Assembly: GCF_013423485.1 (NCBI RefSeq)
Contig: NZ_JABFFR010000009.1
Location: 186,001-250,000, forward strand
Reading direction: 5' to 3'
Length of the DNA stretch: 64,000 nt
From: Azospirillum oleiclasticum
GTDB taxonomy: Bacteria > Pseudomonadota > Alphaproteobacteria > Azospirillales > Azospirillaceae
Part shown: piece after piece, positions 16,014 through 24,715 of the stretch
How positions within the stretch are numbered: position 1 is the first letter of the stretch
How the letters are laid out: each line of letters starts with the position of its first letter
Program-made: the position numbers and the translations under genes
Notes under the pieces: generated by a model
Told to the model about the DNA's origin: nothing
What the model saw: only the letters and a program-made list of their open reading frames with translations
The model's database searches: none

Positions 16014-16768
16014 GGGGCCTTGGCGGTGACGTTGCCGATCATGGCGGTGATGCTGCCGGCAAGCAGGCGGGCGATGCAGCCGTGCACGAAGGCGTAGGCG
16101 CGCCGGCGCGCCTCCGGCGTCTCCGTGGTGAAGTCCACCATGTTCTCATCGACCCAGTACCTCATGATCGCGTAGCGCGGGAAATGCAGCACGCCGGTGT
16201 TCTGCGCCACCCACCCCATGTTCTCGACATAGGGCTCGAAGTCGATGAGCTGGGTCGTCTGCAAGCTGTATTGCATCCCCATCAGGATGATGTCGGTGCC
16301 GCTCTTGTGCGCCAGCGCGATGCCGTCGGTCAGCGCGTCGTCGAAGGCTTCGGTGTCGATGCGGCGCATGGCGTCCACGGTGCCGGTCTGCCAGATCACC
16401 AGGGCCGGGCGTTTCTCGGTGATCGCGGCGGACAGCGCCGGCAGCATCGTCGCCGCCGTGGCGTTGGGCAGGTTGCGGATGGTCACCTCCGCCCGGCGTC
16501 CGGCGAGCCTGCGGTTCAGCTCGCCTTCCAGTCGGGCGGGATAGGGTGCTTCCACCCGATCCGCCACCGGCTTGGCGGTGTTGAGGATCAGGATCGACAG
16601 CGGTGCCCCACGCGCCATGCGGTCGCGCACGCGCGGCAGATCGGCACCGACCGCCATCACCGTGTCGGGAACGGCGCAGGGCTCGGCCGGCGCGTCGGCC
16701 ATGGCCGCGCGCGGCACGGCGGTCGCGACCGCCGCGGCGAGGACCAGAGCGGACAGACCCACCTTCAT
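16010..16768 (-). CDS. Secreted SGNH-fold protein lacking catalytic residues
   Basis: A 252-residue exported paralogue of the neighbouring SGNH protein. Signal peptide: about residues 1-25. The scaffold is shared (PYPARLEGELNRRL against SYPARLAHHLKTL; ALVIWQTGT against DLVIWQAGAN; DIILMGMQYS against DVILMDTQYA). The catalytic positions are gone: the nucleophile segment reads ILILNTAKPVAD, the block III Asn is Val 131, and no DxxH block V is found near the C-terminus. It is therefore probably a pseudoenzyme with a binding or scaffolding role. Start ATG 16768 overlaps the stop of the OpgC-like gene. Confidence 0.78.
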   Translation of the reverse strand: MKVGLSALVLAAAVATAVPRAAMADAPAEPCAVPDTVMAVGADLPRVRDRMARGAPLSILILNTAKPVADRVEAPYPARLEGELNRRLAGRRAEVTIRNLPNATAATMLPALSAAITEKRPALVIWQTGTVDAMRRIDTEAFDDALTDGIALAHKSGTDIILMGMQYSLQTTQLIDFEPYVENMGWVAQNTGVLHFPRYAIMRYWVDENMVDFTTETPEARRRAYAFVHGCIARLLAGSITAMIGNVTAKAP

Positions 16769-17940
16769 GTGCCGGAATCCCTCAAGACCGGGGCCGCCGC
16801 ACGGGGCGGACGGTCGGCCGACTGGTACCAGGACAGCAGCCTGGCCAGCAGCACCATCCCGGAAATGCCCATCACTGTGACACTGAATTGGGAAAAAAGC
16901 GAGGCATCGAACTGGACCAGGATTGTTTGCCCGGCGAACGATAGCAGGATGCTCGCGCAGAACACCTGGAGCGACTGCCGCCCGCACAGGATGACCGGCC
17001 GCAGGACCGGCCGGGCGAGCCACCCGGCGTTGCGGGGCACGAGCAGCACAATCAGATAGACCATCGCCAGGAAATGCGTCACCCGCAGCGGATCCAGATC
17101 GGTCTTGCTCAACGGGTAGATCAGCTCCGACACCCATTGCGGGGTGAGCGCGCCGATGAAGGCGAACTGCCAGGACAGCGCCAGATAGAGCGAGAGCAGC
17201 AGCACCACGGCTGCCACCACCACCATCCACCAGCGCCGCGCCGCCAACAGCGCCGCAATCCCGGGCGCCTGCTGCAACGCGCCGCCCAGCACGAAAAGAA
17301 ACTGCCAAGCGAAGGGGTTGAAGTACCACACGCCGCCCGCCGGGTAGGTGGGCAGGTTCCAGTCCAGCCGCCGCGCCGCGACGTAGAGCGCCGTCGACAC
17401 CGCCAGCACCACCAGCGGCTGCCGCCGCAGCGCCGGCAGCATTAGCGGGAAACACAGCAGCAGCAGGATGTAGAGCGGCAGCACGTCGAGGTTGGCCGGC
17501 CGGAACTTCAGCACCAGCGCCTGGGTCAGCGCGGCGGCCGGATCGGCGAAATAGGCCGCGATGCCCATCTCCTCCGCGAAGAGCGGGTTGTCGAACACCC
17601 GCGCGGTGTAGGCGACCTGGGCCGTGAAGGCGGTGAACAGCACGATGTAGGTGACGTAGAGCGTCCAGCAGCGGTGCAGCACCCGCACCGCGGCCAGCGC
17701 GAAACCACGCTCCGCCAGCACCTTGGCGTAGACCAGCGACGCCGTGTAGCCGGAGATGAACACGAACATCTCCGTGGCGTCGCTGATGCCGAAGTTGCGC
17801 GGTGTGACCCAGGCGAACTGGTTGGCGGGGATATGGTCGATGAAGATGAACCACAGGGCCAGCCCGCGGAAGAAGTCGAGCCGCAGATCCCGCTCGCCGC
17901 CACCGCCCCCGCCCCCGCCGATGGTTGCCGATCCGCCCAT
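16765..17940 (-). CDS. OpgC-like integral membrane acyltransferase
   Basis: A 391-residue protein with about ten membrane helices, of the OpgC/acyltransferase-3-like class that moves succinyl or other acyl groups to periplasmic glucans. Diagnostic stretches are RDLRLDFFRGLALWFIFIDH and the ISDATEMFVFISGYT loop near the N-terminus, and YPLSKTDLDPLRVTHFLAMVY with RQSLQVFCASI towards the C-terminus. A poly-Gly run follows ATG 17940. The open frame continues upstream, but those residues are unlike the family. It heads the operon with the two SGNH proteins, which suggests a relay: the membrane protein brings an acyl group across and SGNH proteins act on the glycan. Confidence 0.82.
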   Translation of the reverse strand: MGGSATIGGGGGGGGERDLRLDFFRGLALWFIFIDHIPANQFAWVTPRNFGISDATEMFVFISGYTASLVYAKVLAERGFALAAVRVLHRCWTLYVTYIVLFTAFTAQVAYTARVFDNPLFAEEMGIAAYFADPAAALTQALVLKFRPANLDVLPLYILLLLCFPLMLPALRRQPLVVLAVSTALYVAARRLDWNLPTYPAGGVWYFNPFAWQFLFVLGGALQQAPGIAALLAARRWWMVVVAAVVLLLSLYLALSWQFAFIGALTPQWVSELIYPLSKTDLDPLRVTHFLAMVYLIVLLVPRNAGWLARPVLRPVILCGRQSLQVFCASILLSFAGQTILVQFDASLFSQFSVTVMGISGMVLLARLLSWYQSADRPPRAAAPVLRDSGT

Positions 17941-18229
17941 ACCCGCCCTGCGCCGCCGTCCGGCGCAAGCTTTACGCGCCCGCACCGCACCGCACAAGGG
18001 TTGTGCAGGCCGGCCGCGCCGAGACCCGCCCCACGCCGCCACAACGATTCTCATTGTTTCGATTTCAAAATAATATCAATCAATTCCGGTATTGTTGCGA
18101 CTTCGTATTCATACGTCCAGCCGGCCGGTGGGATATTAAACCTCGCATTAACCAAATTGCCGTATCGTCCGTGACCGAACGTCGCCATCGCGGCGAGCGT
18201 TGGACGATATCCCGATCGGGCTGGGTGAC

Positions 18230-21200
18230 ATGACACGGACGGGTTGGCGACGCGTGCTCCTGGGGGTCGCTATCCTGGCGGCGGGGGCCGGCATTGCCGC
18301 CTTCGGGGTGGAGGAGGCCCGCACATCGCGGCTGCAGGCACGGCTGCTGTCCGGCTACGCCGAGGGCATCGGCTTTTCCCTGCGCGAGGGACCGAACCCA
18401 CAGGCCCGCTACCCCACTGCCGGCCCCTACGACGAACGTCTCGGCTACACCGCGATCCCCGGCTATCTGAAGGCGCTGACGCAGGATCTTTACGCGGTCG
18501 AAATGCAGGCGGTGCTGTCGCCGTCGCTCGACCGCTTCATGGCCTTGGGCGGCAACGCCGTCTATCCCGAGAAGACCCGCGCCGGCTTGACGTTGCAGGA
18601 CCGGAACGGTGCCAACCTGTATTCGGTGCGCTACCCGGAACGGGTGTTCAACCGGTTCGAGGAGGTGCCGCCGCTGGTCGCCGACACCCTGCTGTTCATC
18701 GAGAACCGCGAGCTGCTCGACGACTCCGAACCGCGCCGCAATCCGGCGGTGGAGTGGGACCGTTTCGCCGGCGCGGTGGCGACCCTGCCGGTGCAGTGGG
18801 TGCGGCCGGGCCAGCGGGTGGCCGGCGGCTCCACACTCGCCACCCAGATCGAGAAGTACCGCCATTCCCCCGACGGCCAGACCACCGGGGCCACGGAAAA
18901 GCTGCGCCAGATGGTGTCGGCCAGCCTGCGCGCCTACATCGACGGCGAGGACACCAGCGCGCAGCGTCGCCGCATCCTCGTCGATTACCTGAACTCCACC
19001 CCGCTCACCGCGCGGCCGGGCTTCGGCGAGGTGAACGGGCTGGGTGACGGGCTGTGGGCGTGGTTCGGCACCGACCTCACCGTGGCGTCCAAGGTGCTGC
19101 GCGAGCCGGCCATGGACCTGCGCTCGCTCCAGCTCAAGGCGCTTGCCTACAAGCAGGTGCTGAGCCTGATCCTGGCGCAGCGGCGGCCCTCCCACTACCT
19201 GATCGCCGACCGCGAGGCGCTCGACCGGCTGGCCAACAGCCACCTGCGGCTGCTGGCCGACTCCGGCGTCGTCGACGCAGCCCTGCGCGACGCGGCCCTG
19301 GCCCTGAAGGTCGAGTTCCGGGAGGACGCGCCGCCGCCGCCGACCACCAGCTTCGTGGAGCAGAAGGCGCCCAACGCCATCCGCGCGCGGCTGCTGGGCA
19401 TGCTGGGGGTGCCCAGCCTTTACCAGCTCGACCGGCTCGACCTGACCGCCCAGTCCACGCTGGACGCGCCGACCCAGGCGCGGGTGGTGGAGACGCTGGG
19501 CAAGCTGGCCGACCCCACCTTCGCCGCGCAGATCGGGCTGACCGGCGAGCGGCTGCTCGATGCCAAGACCAACGACCTGTCGAAGATCATCTACAGCTTC
19601 ACCCTGTTCGAGCGGGGGCCGGACGCCAACTACATGCGCGTCCAGGCCGACAACCTCGACCAGCCGCTCGACATCAACGAGGGGGCGAAGCTCGACCTCG
19701 GCTCCACCGCCAAGCTTCGCACGCTGGTCTCCTACCTGGAGATCATGGCCGAGTTGCACACCCGCTACGCCCATCTGCCCAAGGACCTGCTGGCCGACGT
19801 CGGCGAGGAGGCGTCGGACAACCTGACGCGCTGGGCGGTCGAATGGCTGACCACCAGCCGCGACCGCAGCCTGACCGCCATGCTCGACGCCGCCATGGAG
19901 CGGCGCTATTCCGCCAGCCCCGGCGAGGCCTTCTTCACCGGCGGCGGGCTGCACAGCTTCGTCAACTTCAACCCGCTGGACAACGGCTCGATCCTGACGG
20001 TCACCCAGTCGCTGCGCAACTCCGTCAACCTGCCCTTCATCCGCATGATGCGGGAGATCGTGCAGTTCCACATCGCCGAGGGGGGCGAGGACAGCGGCGA
20101 CATCCTGCACAAGCCCGACCACCCCGCGCGCCAGGCCTACCTCGCCCGCTTCGCCGACAAGGAGGGGGCGGAGTTCCTGAACCGCTTCTACACCGATTAC
20201 CGCAAGCGCACGCCCGACGAGGCTTTGGCCCGGCTGGCCAGCCGCTCGCGCCCGGTGCCCTACCGGCTGGCGGTGATCTTCCGCACCGTTCGGCCGAAGG
20301 CGGATCTGGCGGCCTTCACCGCCTTCCTGCGCGGCCGGCTGCCGGACGCCGCCCTGTCCGACTCCGAGCTGAGCCGCCTGTACGCGCAGTACGCGCCGGG
20401 CAAGTTCCCGCTGAACGACCTCGGCTACCTCGCGCGTGTGCACCCGCTGGAGCTGTGGCTGGTCAAGCATCTCCAGACCAACCCGGAGGCCAAGCGGCAG
20501 GAGGTGCTGGACGCCAGCGCCCGCGAGCGGCAGGAAAGCTACGCGTGGCTGTTCAAGGCGCGGCAGGCGGCGCAGAACACCCGCATCCGCATCGGGCTGG
20601 AGGAGGAGGCGTTCCAGCGCATCGCCGAGAGCTGGAAGCGGCTGGGCTACCCGTTCGAGTCGTTGACCCCGTCGCTGGCCACCGCCATCGGCAGCTCCGC
20701 CGACCGGCCGGCCGCCCTGGCGGAGCTGATGGGCATCCTGCTCAACGACGGGGTCCGGGTGCCCAGCGTGCGCGTGAAGAAGCTTCATTTCGCGGCCGGA
20801 ACGCCCTTCGAGGCGGTGGTCGGGCTGGGGCCGCTGGAGGGCAAGCGGGTGCTGCGGCCGGAGATTTGCCGCGCCGCGCTGAAGGCGCTGATGGACGTGG
20901 CGCAGAACGGCACCGCCAAGCGGGTGTGGGGCACCTTCAAGGACCCCGCCGGCCAGCCCCTGCCGATCGGCGGCAAGACCGGCACCGGCGACCACCGGCT
21001 CGACCGTTACGGCCCCGGCGGCCGGCTGATCGAGAGCCGGGCGGTGGCGCGCACGGCGACCTTCGTCTTCTACCTCGGCGACCGCTTCTTCGGCACCATG
21101 ACCGCCTTCGTGCAGGGGCCGGAGGCCGATGGTTACCACTTCACCAGCGCGCTGCCCGCCCAGCTCCTCAAGAGCCTCGCCCCCGCCCTCCAGCCCCTGC

Positions 21201-21253
21201 TGGTGCCGGGCATGCAGACCACGGCGGAGACGGCGCGGCCGACGGGGTTGTGA
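18230..21253 (+). CDS. Atypical bifunctional penicillin-binding protein (GT51 + transpeptidase)
   Basis: A 1007-residue cell-wall synthase with one N-terminal membrane anchor (about residues 6-27). The glycosyltransferase 51 domain (about 150-310) shows FIENRELLDD with the catalytic-type Glu, and AGGSTLATQIEKY, but differs from classic class A proteins around the usual EDRxFxxHxG motif. The transpeptidase domain has SxxK as STAK in LGSTAKLRTL, SxN as SVN in RNSVNLPF and KTGTGD near residue 925. About 200 residues between SVN and KTG exceed the usual length. A TTG at 18200 could add ten residues; ATG 18230 is preferred. It is divergent from the OpgC operon across an AT-rich region of 289 bases. 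Confidence 0.82.
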   Translation: MTRTGWRRVLLGVAILAAGAGIAAFGVEEARTSRLQARLLSGYAEGIGFSLREGPNPQARYPTAGPYDERLGYTAIPGYLKALTQDLYAVEMQAVLSPSLDRFMALGGNAVYPEKTRAGLTLQDRNGANLYSVRYPERVFNRFEEVPPLVADTLLFIENRELLDDSEPRRNPAVEWDRFAGAVATLPVQWVRPGQRVAGGSTLATQIEKYRHSPDGQTTGATEKLRQMVSASLRAYIDGEDTSAQRRRILVDYLNSTPLTARPGFGEVNGLGDGLWAWFGTDLTVASKVLREPAMDLRSLQLKALAYKQVLSLILAQRRPSHYLIADREALDRLANSHLRLLADSGVVDAALRDAALALKVEFREDAPPPPTTSFVEQKAPNAIRARLLGMLGVPSLYQLDRLDLTAQSTLDAPTQARVVETLGKLADPTFAAQIGLTGERLLDAKTNDLSKIIYSFTLFERGPDANYMRVQADNLDQPLDINEGAKLDLGSTAKLRTLVSYLEIMAELHTRYAHLPKDLLADVGEEASDNLTRWAVEWLTTSRDRSLTAMLDAAMERRYSASPGEAFFTGGGLHSFVNFNPLDNGSILTVTQSLRNSVNLPFIRMMREIVQFHIAEGGEDSGDILHKPDHPARQAYLARFADKEGAEFLNRFYTDYRKRTPDEALARLASRSRPVPYRLAVIFRTVRPKADLAAFTAFLRGRLPDAALSDSELSRLYAQYAPGKFPLNDLGYLARVHPLELWLVKHLQTNPEAKRQEVLDASARERQESYAWLFKARQAAQNTRIRIGLEEEAFQRIAESWKRLGYPFESLTPSLATAIGSSADRPAALAELMGILLNDGVRVPSVRVKKLHFAAGTPFEAVVGLGPLEGKRVLRPEICRAALKALMDVAQNGTAKRVWGTFKDPAGQPLPIGGKTGTGDHRLDRYGPGGRLIESRAVARTATFVFYLGDRFFGTMTAFVQGPEADGYHFTSALPAQLLKSLAPALQPLLVPGMQTTAETARPTGL

Positions 21254-21361
21254 TCCCATCGGCCACGCCGATCACCACCATCGATTCAATCGAATTCCGC
21301 TGCCCACCACCCCGCCCTAGGATGGCACCCGGATCAGCGCGACGGGGAGGGGGATCGGTCC

Positions 21362-21535
21362 ATGCACGCACGGGAATCCGTTCACCGGCTCATCGACGAA
21401 CTCGAGCGGCACGGGGTCAGTCTGGCCGCCGACGGGCGTTTGCGGTTGCAGGGGGAGGCGCCGGCGCCGTTGTTGATGCGCGCCCACCGCAACCGGCGCG
21501 CCCTGGCTGCGGCGCTGCGCGCACAACGGACATGA
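21362..21535 (+). CDS. Small stand-alone TubC-N docking-domain-like protein
   Basis: A 57-residue frame from ATG 21362, preceded by GGGGAGGGGGATCGGTCC, a strong if slightly distant ribosome site. The pattern LIDELERHGVSLAADGRLRL followed by a Pro-rich turn and an Arg/Ala helix (NRRALAAALR) resembles the TubC N-terminal docking domain found at the front of NRPS/PKS proteins. Here it stands alone between the PBP gene and oxyR, with no NRPS or PKS in sight. The function is unknown. Codon use matches its neighbours, which supports a real gene. Confidence 0.6.
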   Translation: MHARESVHRLIDELERHGVSLAADGRLRLQGEAPAPLLMRAHRNRRALAAALRAQRT

Positions 21536-21624
21536 CTCCGCAGGAAATCCGCAATATCGATTGAAGGTTCGGGCTCAATCGGTATCCTCTATCGGTCAGC
21601 CGATCGAAAGGGGATGTCGGTTCC

Positions 21625-22530
21625 GTGAACCTCCGCGACCTCCGCTACCTGCTCGCGATTGCCGAGCACCGTCATTTCGGCCGCGCGGCCGAGGCGTGCC
21701 ATGTCAGCCAGCCGACGCTGAGCGGCCAGATCCGCAAGCTGGAGGAGTATCTGGGCGTCACCCTGTTCGAGCGCACCACCAAATCCGTCGTCCCCACCGA
21801 CATCGGGGAGCGGGTTCTGGCGCTGGCGGCCCAGGCGGTCGAGCACGCCGACGCCATCGAGACGGTGGCCCGCACCGCCCGCGACCCGCTGGTCGGGCCG
21901 CTGAAGCTGGGGGTGATCCCGACTCTCGGGCCGTACCTGATGCCGCTGGTCTTCGGCCCGCTGAAGCAGGCCCATCCCGAGCTTCTGCTGGAGCTGTGGG
22001 AGGATGTGACCGACAGCCTGCTCGACCGGCTGCGCACCCACCGGCTGGACGCCGCCCTGATCGCCACCGACCCCGACGACGCCGACCTGATCCAGCGCGA
22101 CCTGTTCACCGAGCCCTTCCTGGCCGCCCTGCCCGCCCGCCACCCGCTGTCCGACCGGGCGCGGCTGGACGAGGCGGACCTCGCCCCCGACCTGCTGGTG
22201 CTGGCCGACGGCCATTGCCTGCGCGACCAGACGCTGGCCGCCTGCGGCCGCAACGACCCGCAGAGCGGCGCCTTCCGCGCCGCCGGGCTGGAAACGCTGG
22301 TCAACATGGTCGCCGCCGGCTTCGGCACCACCCTGATCCCCGGCCTCGCCGCCGGGGCGATGCAGGGCAAGCCCATCGTGCTGCGCCCCCTGACCGGCCC
22401 CACCGCCCGCACCGTCCGCCTCGTCGGCCGCGCCGGCTACCCCCGCGCCGCCGCCCTCGACGCCGTCGCCGAGGTGATCCGCAGCGCCATGGCCGCCTTC
22501 CAGGCGCGACCAACCGTCGGGGGGCGGTGA
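21625..22530 (+). CDS. oxyR: LysR-family peroxide sensor OxyR
   Basis: A 301-residue LysR regulator. The N-terminal winged helix is MNLRDLRYLLAIAEHRHFGRAA and VSQPTLSGQIRKLEEYLG. The C-terminal domain keeps both redox cysteines: Cys 198 in DGHCLRDQ and Cys 207 in AACG, equivalent to Cys199 and Cys208 of E. coli OxyR. A GTG at 21625 starts the protein, with AAAGGGGA upstream. A disulfide formed by hydrogen peroxide should switch it on. No catalase or peroxiredoxin gene is adjacent. Confidence 0.9.
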   Translation: MNLRDLRYLLAIAEHRHFGRAAEACHVSQPTLSGQIRKLEEYLGVTLFERTTKSVVPTDIGERVLALAAQAVEHADAIETVARTARDPLVGPLKLGVIPTLGPYLMPLVFGPLKQAHPELLLELWEDVTDSLLDRLRTHRLDAALIATDPDDADLIQRDLFTEPFLAALPARHPLSDRARLDEADLAPDLLVLADGHCLRDQTLAACGRNDPQSGAFRAAGLETLVNMVAAGFGTTLIPGLAAGAMQGKPIVLRPLTGPTARTVRLVGRAGYPRAAALDAVAEVIRSAMAAFQARPTVGGR

Positions 22531-22537
22531 TGCGAAG

Positions 22538-22564
22538 CCCCTCTCCCGCCCAGCGGGGGAGGGG
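22538..22564. repeat. REP-like GC-rich inverted repeat
   Basis: CCCCTCTCCCGC, CCA, GCGGGGGAGGGG: 12-bp arms with one mismatch, just after the oxyR stop, followed by TTGGGGTGGGG. A near copy is at 52104-52132. It has no T-run. It looks like a dispersed intergenic palindrome rather than a gene-specific terminator. Confidence 0.6.
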
Positions 22565-22620
22565 TTGGGGTGGGGGGCCGAGGAAGGAAGTCGCCACCGG
22601 AGCCGGCTTCGACGCCCTGC

Positions 22621-22722
22621 TTTCCTGGGCACCGCGAAGTGGCCTTCCACGTCAACAAGGGTGGCTGGGCCGAACAGCTCCGCCACATCGAGGCTCACCT
22701 CGCTCCCAGTGCCACCGTCTGA
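22621..22722 (+). pseudogene. Possible C-terminal remnant of an SRPBCC (AHSA1-like) protein
   Basis: A short stretch in one frame reads REVAFHVNKGGWAEQLRHIE and then AHLAPSATV before a stop at 22720-22722. GW followed by an amphipathic helix is how AHSA1-type SRPBCC domains end. There is no start codon and no upstream domain. I treat it as a remnant, with weak support. The rest of 22565-23273 holds no convincing gene; from about 22960 the DNA turns clearly AT-rich. Confidence 0.22.
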
Positions 22723-23273
22723 CCACCCCCACCTGCGACTGACGGCGGCTCCCAGACGGCGATCCCCGTGATGGTTGCCCAGGCCGCCGTCTTCGCCGTT
22801 CCGGGCGACCCGACTCACCTGTCGCTCCTGCACATCCCAAGCGACAGTCGCACCCGCAAAGGCCGCAGAAACCTCTTCGGCTTTCGCCCGTACAGTGTCT
22901 CCGAAGCCCGCGCCTGTTTGGACGGCGTGTCCGGGCAGTGGAACGACACGCCGGGGTAGCTTCGTGAATTTTTTCGAAGGCAGCGCATCTTTCTATCGAA
23001 TTAAGTAATTCATCGTCATATCTGATTTATTTCATCGATAAGAATCAGAAAGCGTTCTTCTTCGTCGATTTTACACCCTCGAATCTTTCAATACTCGCAA
23101 ACCGTCGAAAATCTAATTCTGATCGAAGGATCCTTAATACAAACCATATCCGGGTATGATACCTCACGCGCCAACGTGATAAAATTTAACCTTTATTGAC
23201 GATCAAGATTAAGCTATTGATGCCTTATTTGATCCTTCAGCGTCTCGCTCGTCGGATCACCGGGGAGGCCGTC

Positions 23274-23984
23274 ATGCAAAGATCCTTCATTGTCGCGATC
23301 ACTCTTGCATTAGTTGCACTATCCGCGCCCGTGCGTGCGGATAGCATCGCTTCTAACTTCCCGATTGGAGCCTCGTTCGAAGGCACGGTGAGAGTGGCGC
23401 GTACTCAAATACCACTGCCACTTGGCAAATGGGAGGTAACGGCTCTAAACGAGGAAAAGAATAACAACGGAGATACAATCGCAACGCTGACGCTCGCAAA
23501 CTTCGTCGCTGGAAGATTTTTCGGATTTATATCGATCCGGACGAACGTGGATGTCGCTAGAGGCGGATGGGTGCTTTCAGCGTTCTGTGATCGCAAGGAC
23601 ATATACTACATACTTAAAGACGCAAACTATCAACACGAGCAGGCTTGCTGGGGCATCAACCACTTCGTCAACAATCCGACCAGCACTTACAAGCCGCTAT
23701 ACGGCAAGAACATCCGGATGGTGTTGGCTGACAAGGGCATGGACATGCCCCGCGTGACGATCGTCACCACACTCAATCTTGCCAAATCATCATCCTTCAT
23801 ATTCTACGAAATCGTTCTCAATCCGGAGTACTTCGGATTCTCAGCCGACAATGAAGGCAATTGGGAGAGCAGCACTTGGCATAAAGATCTAATACACAAA
23901 GATCCAAGAAAACATCAATTCCTTGATCAAATAAGATCTCGGTACGAGCCACTGTACGCCCAACTCAAGCAACAATATCGGTAA
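23274..23984 (+). CDS. Exported protein of unknown function (AT-rich island)
   Basis: A 236-residue protein with a clear signal peptide (SFIVAITLALVALSAPVRAD). ATG 23274 follows GGGGAGGCCGTC, a good ribosome site; an earlier in-frame ATG would spoil the signal peptide. The mature part has no motif I recognise. It is rich in beta-type stretches, with a central Cys pair (SAFCDRKD, EQACWGI) and a charged C-terminus. Codon use is visibly less GC-rich than the neighbours, and the 300 bases upstream are AT-rich, which suggests recent acquisition. It precedes a lipoprotein by 11 bases, so the two form an operon. Confidence 0.72.
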   Translation: MQRSFIVAITLALVALSAPVRADSIASNFPIGASFEGTVRVARTQIPLPLGKWEVTALNEEKNNNGDTIATLTLANFVAGRFFGFISIRTNVDVARGGWVLSAFCDRKDIYYILKDANYQHEQACWGINHFVNNPTSTYKPLYGKNIRMVLADKGMDMPRVTIVTTLNLAKSSSFIFYEIVLNPEYFGFSADNEGNWESSTWHKDLIHKDPRKHQFLDQIRSRYEPLYAQLKQQYR

Positions 23985-23995
23985 GGATCTCGAAG

Positions 23996-24715
23996 ATGGC
24001 ACATTTCATCCGCTTAATCGCCCTTATCGCCTTCAGCATCAGCCTGCAGGCATGCGCTTCAATCACAGCGGGGACCACACAATCGGTTGCGGTGGACACA
24101 ACGCCGGTTCAGCAGGCGGCGTGCACCGTGCAGAACGAAAAGGGTCAATGGACGATTGCCAGGACGCCCGGCATAGCAACGGTAACCAAGGCTTACGGCC
24201 CCCTGTCGGTGCAATGCCGAACCGAGGCCGGCCACTCCGGCTCATCGTCGGTGCAATCGACAACGGCGGGCGCTGCGTTCGGCAACATCCTCGCCGGCGG
24301 CATCATCGGCGCCGCGGTGGACATGGGTTCGGGCGCGGCCTACCAGTACCCTGCGCAGGTCCTCGTATCCATGACTCCTCCTGCAAACCAACCGCCGCCA
24401 ACCGCCCCGGCCGCGGCGTTGCCCGCGCCGTCGCTCGCTCTCTGCCGGATCGGCAAGATTGAAGAGTATCGGGAAGAGGATTGGTGTCGGCAGGCGGGCG
24501 GCAAGGTGATTCGGGTTGGCCCGCCTCCACAACCCCCTTCCGTAACACCAGCCAATGTCGCGCCGTCATCGCCCCCATCGGCCACACCACCCACGGCGGG
24601 CGGTTCGGCTCCATCCAACGCCTCCCAAGCGGGAAACTGTTATCTGCCGGACGGCCGCAAGGAAGTGACGACCTTGGACGTCTGCACATCGAAAATGGGA
24701 TTCATCGGCGCGTAG
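23996..24715 (+). CDS. Outer-membrane-type lipoprotein of unknown function
   Basis: A 239-residue protein with a lipoprotein signal peptide ending in LQAC (Cys 20). The mature N-terminus SITAGTTQSVAVDTTP, then CTVQNEKGQW and a Gly/Ala-rich membrane-like stretch (FGNILAGGIIGAAVDMGSG), matches a common proteobacterial lipoprotein pattern. A Pro-rich linker (about 130-215, two segments) separates two short Cys-containing parts (CRIGKIEEYREEDWC; CYLPDGRKEVTTLDVC). Second gene of the island operon. Function unknown; a role with the exported protein before it is likely. Confidence 0.72.
   Translation: MAHFIRLIALIAFSISLQACASITAGTTQSVAVDTTPVQQAACTVQNEKGQWTIARTPGIATVTKAYGPLSVQCRTEAGHSGSSSVQSTTAGAAFGNILAGGIIGAAVDMGSGAAYQYPAQVLVSMTPPANQPPPTAPAAALPAPSLALCRIGKIEEYREEDWCRQAGGKVIRVGPPPQPPSVTPANVAPSSPPSATPPTAGGSAPSNASQAGNCYLPDGRKEVTTLDVCTSKMGFIGA

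Noticed and set aside
18080..21259. A very long open frame on the minus strand (1059 codons) opposite the PBP gene
   Set aside because: It is the mirror of a well-supported protein with penicillin-binding motifs. Its translation is Gly/Arg/His-rich low complexity, which high-GC DNA gives on the opposite strand.
22768..22959. A 63-codon plus-strand frame between oxyR and the AT-rich island
   Set aside because: No ribosome site before its start; the peptide is not like any family and overlaps the composition change. Not enough to call a gene.
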